This document shows, piece after piece, positions 1 to 5,683 of a stretch of DNA of 7,485 nt. Below the pieces are notes generated by a model. That model had not been told where the DNA came from. It saw only the letters and a list, made by a program, of their open reading frames with translations, and did not search any database. The stretch lies in the NCBI GenBank assembly GCA_016191305.1, contig JACPOX010000193.1, forward strand, positions 1-7,485. Reading direction: 5' to 3'. Position numbers and translations under genes: made by a program. The first letter of the stretch is position 1; each line of letters starts with the position of its first letter. This DNA is from Legionella longbeachae (GTDB taxonomy: Bacteria > Pseudomonadota > Gammaproteobacteria > Legionellales > Legionellaceae).

Positions 1-225
1 ATAGACAAGGAAGTACGTTCTATTGTTAATGTCTGTTTTTCGCTGAAGAATGATAAACTGGAAAATGAATTCCTACGTTTAGCAAAATTGCGCGGTTTAG
101 ATTCCTTAAAAGGTCACAGGCTAGTAGGGGGAATTCGTGCCAGTATTTATAATGCAATGCCAATAGCTGGTGTTGATGCTCTAATAGATTTTATGTCTGA
201 ATTTGCAAAGGAAAACAGTAGGTGA
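1..225 (+). CDS. serC: Phosphoserine aminotransferase, C-terminal part (5' truncated by the window edge)
   Basis: This is the last 74 codons of an open frame entering from the left edge and ending at TGA 223-225. The family enzyme is a cytosolic PLP protein that transaminates 3-phosphohydroxypyruvate to phosphoserine, and also acts in pyridoxal phosphate synthesis. Recognition rests on the very conserved C-terminal signature of SerC: GLDSLKGHRLVGGIRAS followed by IYNAMPIAGVDALIDFM, near residues 35-70 of this fragment. This is the small C-terminal domain; the PLP lysine lies upstream and is not in the window. The last bases overlap the GTG start of aroA in a GTGA arrangement, as expected for a serC-aroA operon (also known in E. 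coli). The family assignment is firm; nothing can be said about the N-terminus. Confidence 0.95.
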   Translation: MDKEVRSIVNVCFSLKNDKLENEFLRLAKLRGLDSLKGHRLVGGIRASIYNAMPIAGVDALIDFMSEFAKENSR

Positions 226-1538
226 GAACACATAATTTTATAAGTAAACCCGTTCATTCAATAAAGGGAGAAATTACCGTACCTGGTGATAAATCCATTT
301 CACATCGCTCCATTATTTTGGGGGCTATTGCAAAAGGAACAACAATAATCCATGGATTTCTTGATGGTGATGATTGCATAGCTACATTAAATGCATTTCG
401 AGCAATGGGGGTCACAATAGAGGGGCCTGATGAACAGCAAGTTATAATTTATGGTGTAGGAAAGTATGGTTTGAAAAAACCAGAACAGGTTATTGATTGT
501 GGTAATTCTGGAACCAGTATTCGTTTATTGGCTGGATTACTATCTGCGCAAAATTTTGATAGTCAATTATCAGGAGATGAGAGCCTGTTAAAAAGACCTA
601 TGTTGCGGATAAGCAAACCATTACTACAAATGGGCGCAGATATTTCTACAGTCGATGGTAAACCACCTATAACGATTAAAGGCGAGAAAAAACTTTCAGG
701 AATAAATTATGTGATGCCTGAGGCAAGCGCTCAAGTAAAGTCTTGTATTATGTTAGCTGCTTTATATGCTCAAGGTGAAACGAGAATTTCTGAAACCGGC
801 GTGAGTCGTGATCATACAGAATTGATGCTAAAAACCTTTTCCTATCCTGTACATAGTTCAGGTAACACTTTAGTGATTAATTCTGCGAATGAATGCGTTG
901 CTACAGAAATTTTTGTTCCAGGAGATATCTCATCAGCTGCTTTTTTTATTGTAGCAGCGACTATTATCCCTGATTCTGATGTACTAATTCGTAATGTGGG
1001 TATTAATCCAACACGTACGGGGATTATTCATATTTTATTGGAAATGGGAGCTAATATTACTCTTTTAAATCAGCGACAACTGGGCGAAGAATGGGTTGCT
1101 GATTTGCGAATAAAATATGCACCTTTGAAGGGAATTAATATTGCATCCAATATGGTGCCTTATGCTATTGATGAATTTCCGATAATTTTTATTGCTGCAG
1201 CTTGCGCCAAGGGACAAACTACGTTACATGGTGCAAGTGAGTTACGCGTTAAGGAAAGTGATCGTATTGCTGCCATGGTAGATGGTCTGCAGAACTTAGG
1301 TATTTATGCAGAAGCTTTAGAGGATGGCGTATTGATTGAAGGCGGAACCTTACACGGAGGCGTTATCGAAAGCAGAGGTGACCATCGTATTGCTATGTCA
1401 TTTGCTATCGCAGGAGCTGTAGCGAGTGCTCCTGTTACTATTAAAAATTGTGACAATGTAGCAACCTCATTCCCTTTGTTTATTGATACAGCAAAGGAGC
1501 TTGAACTTCAAATAGAGGAAACAGTTGATCATGTATAA
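222..1538 (+). CDS. aroA: 3-phosphoshikimate 1-carboxyvinyltransferase (EPSP synthase), class II type
   Basis: This cytosolic enzyme joins shikimate-3-phosphate and phosphoenolpyruvate to form EPSP, the sixth step of the shikimate pathway. At 438 residues it has full family length. Visible motifs are PGDKSISHR (21-29, with the substrate-binding Lys24), the glycine loop GNSGTSIR (94-101), RPMLR (125-129), SAQVK (169-173), RDHTE (196-200), NPTR (262-265), AIDEFP with the catalytic Asp317, and KESDR (344-348). GDK, SAQxK, RxHxE and NxTR together are the signature of class II EPSP synthases, unlike the class I enzyme of E. coli. The start is GTG 222: it overlaps the serC stop, and AAGGAA at 208-213 sits 8 bases upstream. 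No better start lies nearby, since the conserved PGDKS motif begins only 20 residues in. The 3' end overlaps cmk by 8 bases. Translation is probably coupled along serC-aroA-cmk. Confidence 0.97.
   Translation: MRTHNFISKPVHSIKGEITVPGDKSISHRSIILGAIAKGTTIIHGFLDGDDCIATLNAFRAMGVTIEGPDEQQVIIYGVGKYGLKKPEQVIDCGNSGTSIRLLAGLLSAQNFDSQLSGDESLLKRPMLRISKPLLQMGADISTVDGKPPITIKGEKKLSGINYVMPEASAQVKSCIMLAALYAQGETRISETGVSRDHTELMLKTFSYPVHSSGNTLVINSANECVATEIFVPGDISSAAFFIVAATIIPDSDVLIRNVGINPTRTGIIHILLEMGANITLLNQRQLGEEWVADLRIKYAPLKGINIASNMVPYAIDEFPIIFIAAACAKGQTTLHGASELRVKESDRIAAMVDGLQNLGIYAEALEDGVLIEGGTLHGGVIESRGDHRIAMSFAIAGAVASAPVTIKNCDNVATSFPLFIDTAKELELQIEETVDHV
1514..1520 (+). promoter_or_regulatory. Ribosome binding site deciding the cmk start
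   Basis: AGAGGAA lies inside the end of aroA, 10 bases before ATG 1531 but only 4 bases before an in-frame TTG at 1525. The spacing and the codon both favour ATG 1531 as the cmk start. This is inferred from the sequence only. Confidence 0.6.
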
Positions 1539-2220
1539 TCATACGATACCTGTAATAACTCTGGATGGGCCAAGTGGGACTGGAAAGGGAACTTTATGTT
1601 ATCTGCTTGCAAAACATCTTAAATGGAATATGCTTGACAGTGGTGCAATATATCGTGTGTTAGCTTATGCTGCCAGGAAAAATAAGTTAGAACTCCACGA
1701 TGTAGAAAAATTAACTGCTTTAGCGCGTTCTCTTCATCTACATTTTAATTATTCTGATGAATATGGATCGCGCGCTATTCTGGAAGATGAAGATATTAGC
1801 GCGAAAATCCGCTCCGAGCAGTGTGGACAAGATGCATCTCAAATTGCAGCAATTCCGGAAATAAGACAAGCTTTATTGGAACGTCAGCGTCAGTTTGCCC
1901 GACCTCCTGGATTGGTTACAGATGGTCGAGATATGGGCACTGTAGTCTTTCCAAATGCTATTTTAAAAGTTTTTTTATATGCAAGTGAGGAAGAAAGGGC
2001 AAATAGACGATATTTACAGTTGAAAGAAAAAGAAAATAATGTTAGCCTCGCGCAGGTTATAGAAGAATTGGTTAAACGTGATACAAGGGATACTGCACGT
2101 ATACATGCGCCATTAATGCCTGCAGAAGATGCGGTGAAAATTGATACAACTAGTTTATCTGTTGTACAAGTGTTTGATAATGTATTAAACTTAATTAATG
2201 AACGTTTGCATATCGTTTAA
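1531..2220 (+). CDS. cmk: Cytidylate kinase (CMP/dCMP kinase)
   Basis: This cytosolic P-loop kinase phosphorylates CMP and dCMP with ATP, recycling pyrimidine nucleotides. The 229 residues match the usual size of about 225-230. Visible motifs are the Walker A loop GPSGTGKGT (13-21), the CMP-binding segment LDSGAIYR (35-42), TDGRDMGTVVFP (130-141), and the lid plus C-terminal signature KRDTRDTARIHAPLMPAEDA (182-201) followed by KIDTTSL. ATG 1531 is preferred over an upstream TTG at 1525 because of ribosome-binding-site spacing. The start codon lies inside the last codons of aroA (8-base overlap), which suggests translational coupling. The order aroA-cmk-rpsA is widespread in gammaproteobacteria. 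Weak AT-rich promoter-like boxes occur near the 3' end of the gene, where E. coli has rpsA promoters, but none is good enough to call. Confidence 0.96.
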   Translation: MYNHTIPVITLDGPSGTGKGTLCYLLAKHLKWNMLDSGAIYRVLAYAARKNKLELHDVEKLTALARSLHLHFNYSDEYGSRAILEDEDISAKIRSEQCGQDASQIAAIPEIRQALLERQRQFARPPGLVTDGRDMGTVVFPNAILKVFLYASEEERANRRYLQLKEKENNVSLAQVIEELVKRDTRDTARIHAPLMPAEDAVKIDTTSLSVVQVFDNVLNLINERLHIV

Positions 2221-2234
2221 CTATTTTGTTGGGG

Positions 2235-2260
2235 GAAAGATGAGCGGAGCTCGTTCTTTC
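2235..2260 (+). promoter_or_regulatory. Leader hairpin upstream of rpsA with a GGA loop (possible S1 autoregulation element)
   Basis: The left arm 2235-2245 (GAAAGATGAGC) pairs with the right arm 2249-2260 (GCTCGTTCTTTC). The stem has about 11 pairs, including one T-G wobble, one bulged T, and a three-base GGA loop (2246-2248). An AT-rich unpaired stretch follows (2261-2286), with only a weak ribosome binding site (AAAGAG, 2272-2277) before ATG 2287. In gammaproteobacteria rpsA is known to be autoregulated: S1 binds a structured leader of hairpins separated by A/U-rich segments and lacking a strong Shine-Dalgarno. This leader has that layout. A second possible stem, TTGAGCA 2312-2318 with TGCTCAA 2331-2337, lies just inside the coding region. 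The hairpin is seen directly; its function is inferred. It has no T-tract, so it is not a terminator. Confidence 0.55.
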
Positions 2261-2286
2261 ATTTATTTACTAAAGAGTTTATTAAC

Positions 2287-3966
2287 ATGTCTGAAAGTTT
2301 CAAAGAATTGTTTGAGCAAAGTATTGCCGGTGCTCAATTTTATCCTGGTGCTATTATCAATGCAAAAGTCATTGGTATAGATAGTGATTTTGTCATTTTA
2401 AATGCGGGTCTAAAGTCTGAAGGTATTGTCCCTAAAGAAGAGTTTTATGACAAAGATGGTGCATTGGAAGTTAGCTTAGGTGATACTGTCGAAGTAGCAC
2501 TAGATTCTGTAGAAGATGGCTACGGCGAAACGCTCCTTTCAAGAGAAAAGGCAAAACGTCAGGAAGCTTGGCGTAAATTATCTAAATCCCATGAAAACAA
2601 TGAAACCGTTACTGGTCTTATTTCTGGAAAAGTCAAAGGTGGCTTTACAGTGGAAATTGGTACCATACGCGCGTTCTTACCTGGTTCATTAGTGGACGTC
2701 AGACCTGTAAGAGATCCTTCTTATCTTGAAGGAAAAGAGCTTGAATTCAAAGTAATCAAAATGGATTTAAAGCGCAATAATATTGTTGTATCACGTCGCG
2801 CAGTTGTTGAAGAAGAAAGTAGCGCCGACAGACAAGCTCTGCTTGAGTCTTTACATGATGGCCAAGAGCTCCATGGTATTGTTAAAAATCTTACCGATTA
2901 TGGTGCATTTATTGACCTTGGTGGCATAGATGGTTTGTTACACATTACTGATATTTCCTGGAAGCGTGTGAAGCATCCAAGTGAATTATTAACAGTTGGT
3001 CAAGATGTAAAAGTCAAAGTATTAAGTTTTGATAGTGAAAGAAACCGTGTTTCTTTAGGTATGAAGCAATTGGGCAACGATCCTTGGGTTGATCTAGTAG
3101 AACGTTATCCTATAAGCAAGAGATTACAAGGCAAAGTAACCAACATAACTGATTATGGTTGTTTTGTTGAAATAGAAGAAGGCGTGGAAGGCTTAGTGCA
3201 CATGTCTGAGATGGATTGGACCAATAAAAACGTACACCCAAGCAAAGTAGTTTCTATGGGTGATGTTGTTGATGTAATGGTTCTTGAAATTGATGAAGAC
3301 AGACGTCGCATTTCTTTAGGTATGAAGCAATGTGTTGGTAATCCATGGCAACAATTTGCTGCGAGTCATGCTAAAGGTCAAAAAGTAAGTGGTAAGATTC
3401 GTTCAATCACTGATTTTGGAATTTTCATTGGCTTAGATGGTGATATAGATGGCTTAGTTCACTTGTCAGATATTTCTTGGACTGTTGCTGGTGAAGAAGC
3501 CGTAAAACAATTTAAGAAAGGACAAGAACTCGAAGCAGTCATCCTTGCTATCGATCCTGAGCGCGAACGTATTTCTTTAGGAATCAAACAACTTGAAGGT
3601 GATAACTTTACAAGTTTTGTTGATGAATATACTAAAGGTGCCATAGTTAAAGGTACGGTTACTGCTGTTGATGCAAAAATGGTTACTCTAGCATTGGCTG
3701 ATGACATTACTGGAACTATTCGTGCAAGCGAATTGTCTGATGAACGTGTTGACGATGCAACTACTCTTGTGAAAGAGGGTGATGAGATTGAAGCAAAAAT
3801 CATTAATGTTGATAGAAAAAATCGTTCGATTACTCTTTCAGTAAAAGCGAAAGATGCTCAAGACGAAGCAGATGCTATAAAGAAATATTCCAGAACTGAA
3901 GGTGCCTCAACAACAACTTTAGGTGACTTGTTAAAAGAAAAAATGGCAAGTAAAGAAAACGATTAG
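2287..3966 (+). CDS. rpsA: 30S ribosomal protein S1
   Basis: S1 is the large mRNA-binding protein of the small ribosomal subunit, needed for initiation on structured or weakly led mRNAs. At 559 residues it is almost the E. coli length (557). Six S1 (OB-fold) domains can be read, at about residues 20-88, 105-171, 191-261, 277-348, 364-435 and 451-520. Domains 3-5 show the RNA-binding consensus most clearly: [20 protein letters not shown] and [10 protein letters not shown], each followed by GLxHxSxxxW-type sequence and ending in [12 protein letters not shown] strands. Domains 1-2, which bind the ribosome in the family, and domain 6 are more divergent, as usual. The start ATG 2287 gives the typical N-terminus [12 protein letters not shown]. 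Its weak ribosome binding site and hairpin leader fit autogenous control. The gene ends in TAG and is followed 20 bases later by a strong terminator. Confidence 0.98.
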   Translation: MSESFKELFEQSIAGAQFYPGAIINAKVIGIDSDFVILNAGLKSEGIVPKEEFYDKDGALEVSLGDTVEVALDSVEDGYGETLLSREKAKRQEAWRKLSKSHENNETVTGLISGKVKGGFTVEIGTIRAFLPGSLVDVRPVRDPSYLEGKELEFKVIKMDLKRNNIVVSRRAVVEEESSADRQALLESLHDGQELHGIVKNLTDYGAFIDLGGIDGLLHITDISWKRVKHPSELLTVGQDVKVKVLSFDSERNRVSLGMKQLGNDPWVDLVERYPISKRLQGKVTNITDYGCFVEIEEGVEGLVHMSEMDWTNKNVHPSKVVSMGDVVDVMVLEIDEDRRRISLGMKQCVGNPWQQFAASHAKGQKVSGKIRSITDFGIFIGLDGDIDGLVHLSDISWTVAGEEAVKQFKKGQELEAVILAIDPERERISLGIKQLEGDNFTSFVDEYTKGAIVKGTVTAVDAKMVTLALADDITGTIRASELSDERVDDATTLVKEGDEIEAKIINVDRKNRSITLSVKAKDAQDEADAIKKYSRTEGASTTTLGDLLKEKMASKEND

Positions 3967-3986
3967 TTTCTTTATCGTCAATTAGT

Positions 3987-4014
3987 AAAAGCGTAGAGGA
4001 TTCTACGCTTTTTT
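3987..4014 (+). terminator. Rho-independent terminator after rpsA
   Basis: AGCGTAGA (3990-3997) pairs perfectly with TCTACGCT (4002-4009) around the four-base loop GGAT. Flanking A's (3987-3989) and T's (4010-4012) extend the stem, and the run of six T's at 4009-4014 gives the release tract. It begins 20 bases after the rpsA stop and should end the serC-aroA-cmk-rpsA transcript, so lapA and the genes after it probably need their own promoter. Confidence 0.93.
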
Positions 4015-4033
4015 ATTTGTAAGTAACTTAAAA

Positions 4034-4110
4034 TGTAGGTTGGGCCCCTGGCCCAACATGAACATCAGCCTAACATATAGCCCTTTGTTGGGCCAGGGCC
4101 CCAACCTACA
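4034..4110. repeat. Inverted pair of REP-type palindromes (BIME-like element) between rpsA and lapA
   Basis: Two 25-base arms, 4034-4058 (starting TGTAGGTTGGGC) and 4086-4110 (ending CCCAACCTACA), are reverse complements except at one base in a GGGCCC core. A 27-base spacer separates them. Each arm is itself a small hairpin: in the left arm TTGGGCC pairs with GGCCCAA around CCT, and the right arm has one C-C mismatch in the same stem. A GTAG tetranucleotide stands at the foot of each hairpin, at 4035-4038 and, on the opposite strand, 4106-4109. A GTAG-type foot plus hairpin, in inverted pairs, is the known design of REP sequences that RAYT (TnpA-REP) transposases mobilise. The element is far richer in G+C than its surroundings. 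No transposase gene is in the window, so any mobilisation would act in trans. It could also act as an RNA stem. Confidence 0.8.
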
Positions 4111-4161
4111 ACTTATTGGCAGTGGGGATCTCGTGGGAAGGGTCTATAAAAGGAAGAACTT

Positions 4162-4452
4162 ATGCGCATATTAATGTTGGTTATTTATATACTACTTATT
4201 ATTATTGGCGTTAGTTTTGCTGCTTTAAATGCTACTTCAGTTAATGTGAATTTTTATTTTAAGACAATATCTATGCCTGTCTCAGTTCTTATGACGATCA
4301 TGTTGGGTATTGGTATGTTATTAGGTTTTATACTATTTATTGTACGATATTGGCGTTTAAAAGCAGCTTGTCATAAAATAAGAAGCCAGTTAAAACTAAC
4401 TGAAAAAGAAATTAAAAACTTACGCTCAATTCCATTGCAAGATCAACACTAA
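4162..4452 (+). CDS. lapA: LapA (YciS-like) inner-membrane protein
   Basis: This 96-residue protein has the LapA/DUF1049 layout. A first membrane helix lies at about residues 3-21 and a short polar loop with the family's N-A-x-x-V-x-x-N-F pattern at about 23-31. A second helix at about 40-61 contains the glycine-rich LGIGMLLGF, and a charged, coiled-coil-prone cytosolic tail runs from about 64 to 90. In E. coli LapA works with LapB in LPS assembly and control of LpxC amount; its exact action is unclear. ATG 4162 follows AGGAAG (4151-4156) at suitable spacing. lapB begins 41 bases downstream, the conserved lapA-lapB pair. With a terminator and a REP pair upstream, a promoter should lie between about 4015 and 4145. 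A TATAAA at 4145-4150 has no matching -35 box and is too close to the ribosome binding site, so no promoter is called. Confidence 0.9.
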   Translation: MRILMLVIYILLIIIGVSFAALNATSVNVNFYFKTISMPVSVLMTIMLGIGMLLGFILFIVRYWRLKAACHKIRSQLKLTEKEIKNLRSIPLQDQH

Positions 4453-4482
4453 ATTCATTACTATGGAACTTAACAAGCACAG

Positions 4483-4489
4483 AGGAGGT
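4483..4489 (+). promoter_or_regulatory. Unusually strong Shine-Dalgarno of lapB
   Basis: AGGAGGT is a near-perfect match to the anti-Shine-Dalgarno, 4 bases before ATG 4494. It is much stronger than the sites of the other genes here (AAGGAA, AGAGGAA, AAAGAG, AAGAG). It suggests that lapB is translated more efficiently than lapA from the shared mRNA. Confidence 0.75.
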
Positions 4490-4493
4490 AATA

Positions 4494-5663
4494 ATGATTG
4501 ATTTATGGCCATTACTATTGCCTGCTGCTGCTTGGTCAGGTTGGTGGATGGCAAATCGTAGTAAGCCAAAAACAGATACAAGTTTTTATAATCGTTTATC
4601 TCGAGAATATGTTGTAGGACTTAACTATTTGTTAAACGAACAACCAGATAAAGCTGTAGATGTTTTTATTAAACTACTCGAAGTAGATAGTGAAACAGTT
4701 GAAACTCATCTTGCATTAGGAAGTTTATTCAGACGTCGTGGTGAAGTAGATAGAGCTATTCGCATTCATCAAAATTTGATTGCCAGACCACAATTAAGTA
4801 TTTTACAAAGAAAAGAATCCTTAATGGCTTTAGGCCAGGATTATATGAGTGCAGGTTTATTTGATCGTGCAGAACGAATTTTTTTAGAAGTTGTAGAATT
4901 AGGTGGATCTAAAGAAACGAGCAGTTTACATGGTTTATTGGCTATTTATCAACAAGAAAAAGCCTGGGAAAAAGCTTTGGAAATAATTAAAAAGCTGGAA
5001 ATATCAACAGGAACAAGCTTTCATAATCAGACAGCGCACTATTATTGCGAAATGGCTACCCAAGCCTTAAAAACCAATTCAATTGATAGGGCAAATTATT
5101 GTATCAAGCAAGCAATCAGTGTTGATACAGAATCGGTTAGAGCCAGTTTAATGAATGCAAATCTTGAAATGAAAGAAGGGCGATACAAACACGCAATTCG
5201 CTCGTTAAAACGTGTCCCTCAACAAGATGCAGATTTTCTAACAGAGATTATTGAACCTCTCGTTTTATGCCATAAAGAATTGGATTCAATGGAAGAATGT
5301 ATTAAATATCTCGAGCAAACCCTAGAAGATCATCCAAGAGCCCCGGTAATTTTTGTCATTGCAGACTATTTAAGACAGCATAAAAATATGGATGCAGCTA
5401 TTGATTTTGTAGCAGATAATTTAAGTAAACATCCATCAATCCGAGGTTTAAATCATTTAATATATTGGCACCTCGAGTCGGCCCATGGAAAGGTGCGTGA
5501 CAAATTACAAATGCTTTATGATATAACAAGTAAATTTTTGGATAACAAACCTATATATCGATGTGTCCATTGTGGTTTTGGTGGAAAACATCTGCATTGG
5601 CATTGTCCCAGCTGTAAAAATTGGGGAAGAATGAAGCCCGTTCATGGCTTGGAAGGGTATTAA
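4494..5663 (+). CDS. lapB: LapB (YciM), TPR and zinc-ribbon regulator of lipopolysaccharide synthesis
   Basis: At 389 residues it has the length of the E. coli protein. In the family, LapB is anchored in the inner membrane facing the cytosol. It brings LpxC to the FtsH protease, which limits lipid A synthesis. Here a hydrophobic N-terminal anchor spans about residues 4-20 (WPLLLPAAAWSGWWMA). Tandem TPR helices follow from about 36 to 340, with typical patterns such as THLALGSLFRRRGEVDRAIR (71-90) and LGQDYMSAGLFDRAERIF (113-130). A C-terminal rubredoxin-like zinc ribbon carries two CxxC pairs, Cys357/Cys360 and Cys371/Cys374, and ends with WGRMKP. All expected domains and metal ligands are intact. 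The start follows a very strong ribosome binding site. A sugar aminotransferase gene begins 20 bases after the stop. Confidence 0.95.
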   Translation: MIDLWPLLLPAAAWSGWWMANRSKPKTDTSFYNRLSREYVVGLNYLLNEQPDKAVDVFIKLLEVDSETVETHLALGSLFRRRGEVDRAIRIHQNLIARPQLSILQRKESLMALGQDYMSAGLFDRAERIFLEVVELGGSKETSSLHGLLAIYQQEKAWEKALEIIKKLEISTGTSFHNQTAHYYCEMATQALKTNSIDRANYCIKQAISVDTESVRASLMNANLEMKEGRYKHAIRSLKRVPQQDADFLTEIIEPLVLCHKELDSMEECIKYLEQTLEDHPRAPVIFVIADYLRQHKNMDAAIDFVADNLSKHPSIRGLNHLIYWHLESAHGKVRDKLQMLYDITSKFLDNKPIYRCVHCGFGGKHLHWHCPSCKNWGRMKPVHGLEGY

Positions 5664-5683
5664 TTATTTTTTAAGAGACTATG

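Noticed and set aside
1525..1530. TTG 1525 as an alternative cmk start
   Set aside because: The ribosome binding site is only 4 bases away and a standard ATG with better spacing follows two codons later.
2141..2190. Promoter-like boxes near the end of cmk for rpsA (TTGATA or TTGTAC with TACAAG or TATTAA)
   Set aside because: Matches and spacing are poor, and in AT-rich coding sequence such boxes are expected by chance.
2198..2380. 60-codon + strand frame spanning the cmk end and rpsA start
   Set aside because: It overlaps the start of rpsA in another frame, covers the leader hairpin, and its product has no recognisable features. An internal ATG at 2240 lies inside the hairpin stem. Shadow frame.
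3459..3803. 114-codon frame on the minus strand inside rpsA
   Set aside because: It lies wholly antisense to the well-supported S1 coding sequence, with serine- and alanine-rich, low-complexity composition typical of a reverse shadow.
4034..4110. REP pair as a second Rho-independent terminator or a CRISPR fragment
   Set aside because: No T-run follows either arm. There are only two copies, inverted rather than direct, with one spacer, which does not fit a CRISPR array.
4116..4150. TTGGCA (4116-4121) and TATAAA (4145-4150) as a lapA promoter, or TTGGCA as part of a sigma-54 site
   Set aside because: The spacing between boxes is 23 bases, too long for sigma-70, and the -10 would overlap the ribosome binding region. 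No matching -12 element for sigma-54 is present.
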